From: Macrosoma leucophasiata
Lineage: Eukaryota > Arthropoda > Insecta > Lepidoptera > Hedylidae
Length of the DNA stretch: 64,000 nucleotides
Direction of reading: 5' to 3'
Assembly (NCBI GenBank): GCA_036365455.1
Contig: JAWQUS010000023.1
Location: 4,960,001-5,024,000, forward strand
Of the stretch, positions 38,701 through 50,700 are shown one piece after another. Every line of letters starts with the position of its first letter. Position 1 is the stretch's first letter. Under the pieces are notes generated by a model, which was not told where the DNA came from, ran no database searches, and saw only the letters and a program-made list of their open reading frames with translations. Made by a program: the position numbers and the translations under genes.

Positions 38701-41700
38701 TAAAATAGGTCTTTGTAAACACAATATCCATGTGAGCTGTAAGTTGCCACCCTCGTTACATTAAAAAAATAGTTTTTAATAGTTAATCAATATAGATAGT
38801 TAAAAAATATAATTTGACGATGTAAAATTGTTTTTTTTTTTATTAAGTTTGATTTACTTGTCAACCATAGATGTCAACCTATAGAGTTGACGTAAACACC
38901 AATTTAGAGGCCGTCTAAATAAATTAAAACTTCGAGCATTAGATGTTATTGTAAATAGACATAAAAAAAATGGAAGATATCCAAAACGAATTGCAAATGA
39001 AGTACTAAAACAATGACATAGATAGTATTTTCCTCCTCCCAAAAATGGAGATGCAAACCATGTGTTCCACTGGTACCAGTTGTTACTCTATTAGGTAAGA
39101 CCACCTCGGAAACTTGAACCCACGTTACGTTTTGTTGACAAACGATACCTTTACTCTGACCCTTGGTGCTAATAAATGTCTCGAGTTAAAAAAAGGAAAG
39201 ATCAGACATTGGGACTCTCTTTGCAACATTCATGTGTAGTATCGATCGTATTTATCGATCGAGGATCGCGCGTAGGCTTCGAAAATGGTGAAAACGCATC
39301 TATAAGCTACTATTAACGTTTCTAAAGTGTGCCAAGCACCCTTCATCAATATTCATTGCATGCTTGCTAATTCTGCTTTCATTAAGTAAAAAACGAAACT
39401 TTATGAATTAATTCCCAACGGAGCATTTAAGAACAGGTGGTGGCAGCTGTACATTGGTTGTAGTCATTAGATCGTTGATTAGATTAGCAACATCGTGGCT
39501 AGAATCGGACATGACTGGCAGGTACCTACTTGATATACCTCCACCTCACCTCACTCCAGTGGTAACACACCCACAAGCCTACGTCACTTACGTCGCCTAC
39601 CATTCGTACAAACATTCTTCATAAGTATGTTATAAGTTTGTCAGAGGGATTAACAAACCTTTAAAATATTCAAAGAGTAAAAAACTTATAACTTGATATG
39701 AATCAATTCCCAACGGAGCACTAAGAACAGGTGACGGCAACTCTACATTGATTGTAGTTATTAGGGACATCGCGGCATGTATCGCGCATAGGTACCTACT
39801 GATTGGTACTTGATTGGGAATGATGGAGGCATAGAAATATATGTACCTAAATAATAGAACAAGATTTCTGAGAATGGAGTCAAAAGTAGACATGGAGAAA
39901 TCAATCAATCATTTTAATTAAAATACTCGTCTCCGCTCCACCTCACTTGAGTGGAAACGCACCCACAAGCCCACCTACCATTCGTACAAAAACATTTTTC
40001 ATAAATATATTACAGGTTTGATAATCCTTCTATCATTGAGAAAAAACGAATCAATTCCCAACGGAGCACTAAGAACAGGTGACGGCAACTGTACATTGAT
40101 TGTAGTTATTAGCAACATTGCGGTCAGGATCGCGCATCAGGAAGGCCGTACAAGGCGCGGTCGCTTTTTACTTCGGCACCGTTACATCGGAGTTACTGTG
40201 ACATAGGGACTTAACTGCACGATATGGGAAAATAAAAAGAGCTCGATAATCCCGTCACTCTTTTAGAATGTCGCTTGAGAAAAAGTTTATACTGATAATA
40301 TATGTAACTATAAATAATGAAAGTGTTCCATTGACGAGTATAATAAAATATAGAAAATACGAGATGATGCCCGCGGCTTGGTTTGCGTGGAATTCGTAAT
40401 CTATAAACATCCTATTCGTTCGGCCTATTAGGGGATGACTTTTGAAAAAAGTACGGCGGTAAATGATCGTTACAAAGTTTTGAGTACATTTGTTTGTTTA
40501 ACATTTGCCAATTTAAAGATTTCTTTTTTGCCTACAAACTTTCATCCATAGAGGAAATTTTGAAATATTCACCCGAAGGGAGCTCAAATAGTTGAGCCCC
40601 TTGCAGATGATTATTTCTCGAGTTTCAGACAGACAGACAGGCTTTCGCATTTGTAATATTAGAATGGATTGATTGCAGAAAATAAATGATGGGGTTACTT
40701 AATTATTATTATTTATGATTTTTCGAAAACTTGGAATCGTACTCTCGAAAAAATACCTACCCTTAAAGTCAGTTGCATTGACATAAAATTACTTGCTGCC
40801 GAGTTACTAAAAATATTTCATTCATTCAAATAAACGTAATCCACGGCTGTAATCCCCGAAGAAGTAGGCATAAGTAGCAAGCTGCAAGCAGGACCACAGC
40901 GTAGCATAAGTGGCTTGCTACCACTAGGCTATTGAGGCAGTTAAAGAATTTCTCAAATTTCAAAGGTAGATATTCAACGACTAGTAGTATTTAGTATTGT
41001 AGTTTGTAGTTTGTATATGTACCTACTTACATAATCTAGATCAGAGGTTCCCAAACTATTTTTTCTTGTAGACCCTTTACAATTTTTTCTGGTTTCTGTG
41101 GACCCTCGTCCTTGCTACATTTATATCACATTCCCATATTTCCAATTTTTATTCACGCCCACGTAGACCCCCATCGAGTCTCCCATGGACCACTTTGGGA
41201 ATCACTGGTATGATGTAAGTAAATTGGTACTATCAGTGTATGTGTTGAGATCCATTATCGTGGACTCCCATTTTCATTTCATGGACACCCAAATTTTTTT
41301 TTCGCTGACGCAGACCCCTTTCTGCTTGTCATAGACCACCAGGGGTCGATATAGACCACTTTGGGAATCACTGATATAGATACTCAAAGGGTTTCTATTT
41401 ATAGAGTTTACTATGCTAAATCCAGATGATAATGAAATTGGATGTAAGACTAAACAGTAACGTAACTGTTTAACGAACTACAATTAAGAGGTAAACGCTA
41501 ACCAAATCAAGGTGCAAGATGTTCTTAGTATGAGCACAATCATGATATCATACACAATACAGTATCAGCACAGATACTGTATTGTGTATGATATATATAT
41601 ATCTAAAGAACGTATTAATTGCGGTATCAGTAAATATTTTGGTAGTGAACTCATATATATAATCTGAGCTAAATATGGAGTTTATTGATGATAGAGCTTT

Positions 41701-44700
41701 AGCGACGTTGACACCATCGCATTATCTAGTTTATCTACCGCTCACAAGTACCTAGTGCTCGATGTTATAATAAGACACTAGCAGGCTGGATTAATACACT
41801 AGATGTCCATAAGTTACGGTTGGTAGGTAGACAGCTAATATACCTACTTATTCAACGTGTCAACTACTAAATCTATAAATGTATCTTGTATTAAAAAAAA
41901 TCAAATTATACGTAGGTATATAAATTCTTTGAAAATGAAATTGTTTAATTAAGAAATTATTAACACACGTCTGTATTAACACGAACAAGATTATCTTCAT
42001 AATAAGAACAGCTCAGTATCACTCTAAACCTGGAATCAGTTCTTTAAATAATTTATCTATTTTCCTCGAAGTATCTTTAGATAATAACCCCTCATTCTCT
42101 CGGCAAATTTATTCATTCCTTTCGGAGTCAAATGCGGCAAAGAGTGGGCGAAACTGCAATAAACTCGGATCGTGATGTCATATTGCATTTGAACTGCACC
42201 TTGTATTTAAGCGAAGTATTCGTTCATGTAAAACGTGACCATACGTCCCGTTTTAAATGGGACAGTCCCGTTTTCGCACAGCCCGTCCCGGTGTCCCGGG
42301 AAAACTTTTGGAAAGCGTAAATGTCCCGTTATCGGTAATATCACCAAAAATCTTTTTGAATTTTATAATATAAGTAAAAAAAAACGTTTAAAACAATACT
42401 TAAAGAGGGTGTAGCTTGGCGTTTAAAAAGCAACCTCTAGTTCTTTGAAGGTTAATTTTGAAAATGTCTCTATTTAAGTGACGATAAAAAATGGTTACGT
42501 TATTCAGGTATTGCATAAATTATATTAATATAACCTATCGACCACTTTTCCTTTGTATCGGTTTTGCAGACCATCTGTTCTTTCTTGGTTTATAGTTTTA
42601 TTTCTCATCAGTTCCATTTCTTTTTCTTTTTCGGATTCTGGAAAAGGAAGAAACCGGAACTCTTATAAGATCACTCGTACGTCTGTCTATCTGTGTGGCT
42701 GTCTGTCTGTCACAGCCGATTTTCTGTGACACTGAGTGGAAAATTGGTACACACATGTAAATCACCGACCCAAACATAAGCGTGTTACAAAAATAAGTTA
42801 ATTTCAAGCAAAGGAAATCTCGAGACTCTAGAGGATAAGATAGGGAATAAAAAAAAGGTTTTAAACTATATTGTGTAAGGGCTCCCGCCCACGTCCGATA
42901 ATCGGTGACCGATTTTTTGTAGGAGGAAAATAGAACGTACTGAGAGCCATAGTGCAACGCCCACGTCCTACAAAAAGTCGGTTTACCGAATAAACCATTT
43001 TTTTTTTAACAAATTTCATACATGAACAAACACGTCGTGCATGTATTATAGCCTATGGAATTACGTTCATAGGTATGATTATTTGAAAAAAAAAATATAA
43101 GCAACTTTCACCCATTTGTTAACCAATTAAATGTGTTTGAAACTAAAATTTTAAAACATATAAAATACGTCTGTATGGTATTGCCTAAGTATTTATGTTC
43201 ATGACTAGGTACCTGGCAAGGAGGTGTAAACAGGGTAAGTAAATATAAGTGACTGCACCGATCTGTTACCAATAAACCTCAAACACCTATTTTATATGTT
43301 TAAAACTTTTTGTTTCAATTACATTTGATTGGTCAACAAAAACCAAAAAAAAACTTGCTTAAAAAAATGGATACATACAATGTTTCATTTGGTGAACACC
43401 TAGATTCGTCTCCCCTACTAGAAGGACGTGTCATTGTTCATAAAATTTACTAATAATAATTGACATTCTATAATATTTAAAAAACTTGTCTGGTCAAAGT
43501 TTCACATCTTAGATCAGCATGACGAACATTAAATATCCCCTTCAATAATCTCTGAGAGATTATTGGATTAACCCAGAACTTCCTTTTTTCACTTCTGTTC
43601 CTCAAACGCCAATGACAAACCTGCCTCTGTAAATCCACTTTCCTCCTTATACTCATGAGATTCTCTGGCTCTCCGTCTATGACGTGCTGCTCCACCGACA
43701 AAAAAAACGGACGTGGGCGTTGAGTCGGTCACAAAATTGGACCGATTATCGGTCCTACAAAAAGTAGGACGTGGGCGGGAGCCCTAATAGGTATTTCGTG
43801 GGTCTTATTGTAAGGATCTCCAAGACCAGTTTTTTTTTTAATTATTTTGGAGTTATTCAAGAAAATGGACGAAAGCTGACTATTCCTACTTATCTCATTT
43901 TATTCATTTTATCCCTATAAAATATTGTGATAATATAATTTATCATACCCGAAATGTTCCGAATTCAATCAATATTTAATGGACCTAGCACATACCGGTC
44001 TATGTATTTTTTAAAAGTAAGTTAAGGAAAATTGTGTCACCAAGTGACTGTGTCATAAAGATGACTCAACATTTCTTTGATCATGACACCATTTTTAATC
44101 CCAGAAGGTAAATTACGCCATCCTTCATGTTAATTTCGAATAATAATTATTGTAACATCTAAGTTAATGTCCACTGCGAGAGCAATCAGAATTGTTCACA
44201 CATTCATATCATAGCTCATAATGAGGCCCTCCAAATTTTATAGACATTACTATGATTTAACTATCCAGATGTTTTATATATGTTAATACGATTGTTGTCA
44301 AATAGATTAAATTAAGAAATGTTAATCTAATTAAAAGTTTTAATTATTATAATGCTGTGTCAGCCGACCACGAGGTCTTTAATTGCAACAATATAGAGAG
44401 AGTTATAGAGCTTTGGTCATTCATGGTCAATTTCAGAGAGTAAGGAGTAATGCTTGCTGGTGTTATGGACTACTCGCAGATAATATGTAATAATATGCTA
44501 CTAGGTAAGTATGTATGAACATATAAACTGTAAGACCTACCCACGTAGGTATCAAATCAAATTCCCAGAATTACCAAAACGTTAAAATATATACAAACAT
44601 ATCTGGACTTGTCCAAAATTGTCTGGACATCAAATAACCTAACAGTAACTTGAGTGATTCACATTTTAAAAATAAATACGAGTATGGAAACGATTTCAAT

Positions 44701-47700
44701 AAAAAGTTAAGGAAAGATGCGACATCGGAGACTTTGGCACTATTTTTCAAATCCTGTGTAGAGTATTAATTTATTGAATTATTTTATTTTTCTTTTCTAA
44801 TTTACATTGATGAGTAAAAACGCAACAGTAAATATGCAAAAGCTCAAGTGAAGTCTCCCACGTGTAATTGTAATGTTTACTTGCGCTTGCGCAACACAAG
44901 CCGTTTACGGCTGCCATATGTCCCCTGACCCACTGACTCCATGACGCCTTGCTAATCAGCCATTGAAAATCCGTTTTCCGTTTAGGTCACATTCATCTTT
45001 GATTGAATAAATTTCAATTAAACATAATGAGGAATTTGATTCTATTTTCGTCATGTCGTCAGAAGATGAATCACGTCAATCCTTCATTACACTCAGCTTG
45101 TTTGACTTTTATGATCTCTGGAACTGTCGATTGAAGTTCACCATCTTTCATAATGGGACCACCCATCGTATGTATCGAGCATGTATGAATTCTATATAAG
45201 CTCTCTTTACTCTTTTGAGAGATACTGGTGTGAAGTAACGTTGCGTTACCTCTTCCTCTTCCTTTGTAAGTTACTTTCTATCCCAGACAATCCTGCTGTG
45301 CTTTGAAAAAGAATCCAATAGGTAGCTTGGAGCTATCTATTGGATTCTATTTGGAATCTTTGGCGGCGTCATGTGGCGGGTTGCTCACTTCCCTCTAAAA
45401 TGGTCGAGGAGGGCAATGGCTGTCACATGCGTCATACTCGTGAACGGGTGCTGTTGGTGGGGACTGGTCTGTTCTGGTTTGCAGGGCTACATCACATTAT
45501 TTGATTTTTCATGATAATCTGTACTAGATTTAAGCTCTCATTTAAAAGAGCTATTACTGAGTTTGTTGGGCAGCGGAGTTCTTCTCAGTAGTGACTGCAC
45601 TTGGAACTCTGCAAAGTGAATAACATTGATCTTGACGAATAAGTTTTTCTTTTTCTTCATTTATTATCATTGAAGGAATTGAAAAATTTTATGATTATTA
45701 TGTTTTAACCAAGTAGTTTAAATTCTAATTTTTAATTTACTATTAATATATGATTTTGATTTTACTATATGTAATGGTTATTCGCTCTAGGTAGTTTATT
45801 GATTTATTGACGTTTTGAAAGTATCTGTAAAGATCTATTCGAAATAAAAATATTTTCTATTTCTATTTCTAATCAATTACTATCGAGCTTCTTCAAGTAT
45901 TGGCATTAAAAGCATCGTTCATACTCATACGAGTCCTGGAACACATCTATACGTATATAAAAATCATTGCTGTTCGTTAGTCTTGCTAAAACTCGAGAAC
46001 GGCTGGACCGATTTGGCTTATTTTGGTTTTGATATGTTTCTGGAAGCCTAGGGAAGGTTTGAAAGGTAAGAAAATATGAAGTAATTGAAGGGAAATAGTA
46101 AATACCACAATTTCGTTTTCCCATACCGTAATTCCGTATCTATCAAACCTTTCACACAATATTTAATTCTTAGGCAATACGAAGTTTGCCGGGTCAGCTG
46201 GTAATATAGAAATATACTCTATTAAGTATTTCTCTTGAGAAGACTATAGCTACGAAAGTTATAATATAATTTTTGTTTTATTCTGTAAAAGCTACCACCT
46301 CGATTTGGTTGTATTAAACCTTACAAGCTTGTCAAGTTCATTGTATGCGGATTACTAAATAATCCTTTGGTATAACGACATTTTCCAAGATAGTCTCAAA
46401 CAAATAATAGCTCATGAAAACCAACGCATTTCCATAGGAAGCAGCAATTTCCTGAAACCCTGACCAACCATCAACACAAAGTAAATTATTTGTGATTTAA
46501 ATAGTTCTTTCAGATTGTAATTTATATTCATTACTTTGAAGACGTTAACAGTGATTGAAACATCTGTACAATGCAACATCGCCTTGCCATGTTATTTAGT
46601 TTTATCTTCAACTAGCTGACACGGCAAACCTCGTTCTGATGCATCAACGAGTTCGACGACACAACACGTCTTGATGTAATGTTCTTTCTTTTCCTAGCGA
46701 GCGTCCTATTCAGAACTTGAACCCTTGCACGTTTGACCATATTTTGGACTAAATCCACCTAAAGCGTATTAAAAAATTTAATTCTTTTTATTTGTATTCT
46801 GTTCGTTTAAACGATAGTAAAGAATCTTTGTTTATTGTGAAAGATTAGTAAGGCCGTTTCTTCTGTACATTTGGATTAATTCAATCTTTAGAAAAACGCC
46901 AATTCCATAGCCATAGCATGTTTATAATATAGCTTTAATCTAAAAGCTATATTATAAATATACATATAGCTTCATCGCGCTCAAATTTCTTTACGTCCTT
47001 TTATGCCGTGTTAGAGAGTAGTATCTACAGTTGTAGTAATAAAATCTAAACTGAAGCGTAGATAAAGGAAAGGGAGCCAATAACTCTGAACTTCATCAAC
47101 TTAGAGATTCCGATTTATTAGCGTCTACAGCTTTATGTACTTATACCCTTATCAGAAATCTCGTAGGAGGTACGGCTATACATAGCAGTGTTAGTTAAAC
47201 AGATATCCAATCAAAAACAACCTTGTTCTAAACTAGCATACATAATCTGTTCGGTACACTTCGTTCGCGTCACCTGTTTTTCTTTTGTCTTCATGATTCT
47301 AAACTCGGTTCTTTTTTCATAAGGATTTTATTTATTTTAACGATAATTAGCTGCTTGATCACACGAACACCTTATGAGGTAAGAATATAAGCTATGGGTA
47401 TTTGATTGATTTTGGATAAGATAGAGTCCCCAACTAAGTCAACTTTAGGGGTGATATAACGTCAAAAAATATATCATTACAAGCAAATAATTTCATAAAC
47501 TACATTTTAAACCATCAGGCAGAGAATATGTAATACAGGCTACCAGAAAACATGACAATTAAATTCCGCTATCTGCTGCTTCAGGGATTAATATGATTTA
47601 CAAAATGTAGTTTAGATAATAATAATATCTTCAAATTAACTTACTTTTAGAAATGTTCTATCTATGTGATCCACAGATCACTATACTAGTCTATGTGATC

Positions 47701-50700
47701 TATCGTTGTCAATCAACGATAGATCAAATAGATAGTCAAAGTCACGTGTCAGTGTCGAGTTTAACATTTTTTCTCACAGAAAGTGCAAGTCGCCGCTAAA
47801 GAAGTTCCCACTTCAAAAATTATCTGTCCTTACGAACTTGTCTGACTTAATTGTTTTATATTATTTCGCATTAACACATGCTTGTGTTAACGCGAAATAA
47901 TCCAGATGACGCAGATGGCGCTGCTGCTACCATAAAGCAATGCAATAAATGTGAAGGAAGGATTTGACAAATCGGGCAGGACTTCGGTAGCTCAGTTGGA
48001 AGAGCGGCTGGACTAGATTCCCAGTAGGCCGCGAGTTCGAGTCTCGCCTGAAGTCAAATTTTTCTTACCATTTTTCTTTAAAAATTAAATATTGTCTGAC
48101 TTATTTTTGTTTATCACTTTTTTTATGTCTGAAGGTTGACAAACAAGCAAACGGGCCACCTGATGGAAAGTGGTCACCGTCACCTATGAACATTTGCAAC
48201 ACCAGTGGAGTAGCCAACGCGCTGCCAGCCCTGGAGGACTCTTTTGACACCATTTTTGAAGAACCTCATATTGTAGCACCTAGGGAACACCTCAGAGGGT
48301 AGCTCGTTCCACAATTTACATGTTCTGGGCAGGAACGAACGTGAACTTTCTCTCCGTGCACTTTCAAACAATATATCTGACTTATTAGATTACTAGCGGC
48401 CCGCCCCGGCTTCGCCCGCGCTGCACTGCTCCTATTAGTCATAGCGTAATGTAAGCTATCCTATCTCTCAAGTTGGATCGAACTGCACATGGTGTGCGAA
48501 TTTTATTATAATCGGTTAAGTGGTTTAGGAGTCCATTGAGGACAAACATTGTGACACGAGATTTATATATATTAAGATGATAAAAACCTAAACCTCACAC
48601 TTCCATCTCTAGAACGACCATCTAAATGAAATGAAATGAAATGAAAAATACTTTATTCTTTGGCTTACACATCAAGAACAAAATAAATAAATAAAATAAT
48701 AAAGATGAATACTCATTAACTACAATGACATAGTTATATGGTAGCTATGCAGATGTGCTCAATGTGTGAAGCCAAAAAAATGGAACCCATCTCAGCATTA
48801 TGCTGTAGCCGAGACTACAGCGCTGGTATTCTGATGGGCCCGACAAAGGTATGATTACGAACCCCATAAATTACAGACGCATCTATATTGTTTGTTTGTT
48901 TTCTTGAACGCGGTAATCTCAGGAACTACTGGATTGATTTAAAAAATTCTTTCAGTGTTAGATTTATTGAGGAACGCTTTAGGCTATCTATATAACATCA
49001 CGCTAAGATGAATAGGAGAGGGTAGGTAACATTGCAACCGCGCGAAGCCAGGGCGGGCCGCTAATAATGTCTATTTCGCAACAACGGACGTCTAAAATGC
49101 ATAGTCCATGCTAGTGAAGAATTCTCAGACTTCCGTTGCGGTCGTAAATCATCTATATTTTTGTATTCGTAAGCATACCTATTTCCCAGTTTCCCCTCGC
49201 TAATGAGCACACAAATAGGACCCCGGGGATATTTTAGCCGTAGACGTTCGAGATTTCAAGGAATGGTTAGTTTATATTTGGTTCTAAGTAGTAAAGAGGT
49301 TATGATATCTATACATCTATCTATACAAATAAATAAAATTGGAGTGTCTGTTTGTATTATTGAAATAACCGCTTTTTACTAAATGCATATGTATGTATAC
49401 ACGGTACATATACCAAAACATTTTTTTTTTCAATTTTTGTCTGTCTGTCTGTCTGTCTGTCTGTTTGGCGAGGCTAATCTTGGGAACAGGTGGACTGATT
49501 TTGACGGGACTTCCACGGGTAGGTAGCTGATGTAATAAGGAGTAACTTAGGCTACTTTTATCTCCACACATACATACATACCTACATACAAATAAATAGA
49601 ATTTGAGTGTCTCCGATTTTGACGGGACTTTCACTGGCTACTTTTATACTAGCTGCGCCCCCGACTTCGTCTGGGTAGATACTGAACAATCATATTTTTC
49701 TCACGTGGACGAAGTCGCGGGCACAGCTAGTCTATAATAAATAATCTATACTTAATATTATAAAGCTGAAGAGTTTGTTTGTTTGCTTGTACGCGCTAAT
49801 GTCAGGATCTACAGGTGCGATGTGAAAAATTCTTTTAGATTTAGATAGCCCATTTATTGAGGAAGGCTTTAGGCTGTATAAAATCACGCTTAGATAGGGT
49901 TACCACCTCTTAGCTGTCTAAATCCGGGAGAAAAAAAAACATTTAATATAATAACTTTTTATTTTATTTTGAATTAATAACAACATAGAAATAATTGTAT
50001 TTAATCAAAATACGACACAAGTGCATGGATTGCTGTTAGATACAGACTAATAAGCGAACGAATGAAACTTATAACAAACACATACGGAACCAAAATGAGT
50101 GAGACAAAGACAACGCAATCAAAAAATAAAATAAAGAAGGTACCTACACGCACGCAACTCAGTTTATACGAAACTAGTTAGCTATCCACCGGCGAGTAGT
50201 GGCGAGATAGTGGCGAGAAGCCTGCAAGAATGTTGCAGAGAATTTACGCCGTTCTTAGCAATTTCGACTTCGCGTGTTTTTACTTTTGAACAATTTGTTA
50301 TTCCGGGAGAATTTAGTATATTTTAAATTCCTTCCGGGAAACGGGAGATTTTAATTTTCAGAGCTCGAATCCGGGAGAGGTGGCAACCCTACGCTTAGAT
50401 GAATAGGATAGGGTAGGTAACATTGCACCCGCGCAAAGCCGGGGCGGGCCGCTAGTAACTTCAATTCGGACATATTAGAAGACAAATCTCAATCCTTGAG
50501 ACGATCTTTTTTTCTTTATTAAACGACATCTTATGACTTAAAATCTACAAAAGTTTGTTCGACTCCAGAATCTAACATCCTTGAACTTGTCATGATTTTA
50601 TATTCAAGTTAATCTTAAATCAAGTTATAACACCCACCTTCGTCCATAGTGAGCGAGTGTGACGTCGTTGCTAGCACCAGCAACAACGCTGCGCCGGCGC

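Larger units (their letters stand above)
35890..50630 (-). other. Tsp intron 1
   Basis: 14.7 kb between exons 2 and 1. It holds the mobile elements and tandem repeats listed separately. The stretches 36.0-37.1, 43.8-45.3 and 46.2-47.8 kb show only AT-rich sequence with nothing I recognise. Confidence 0.7.
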
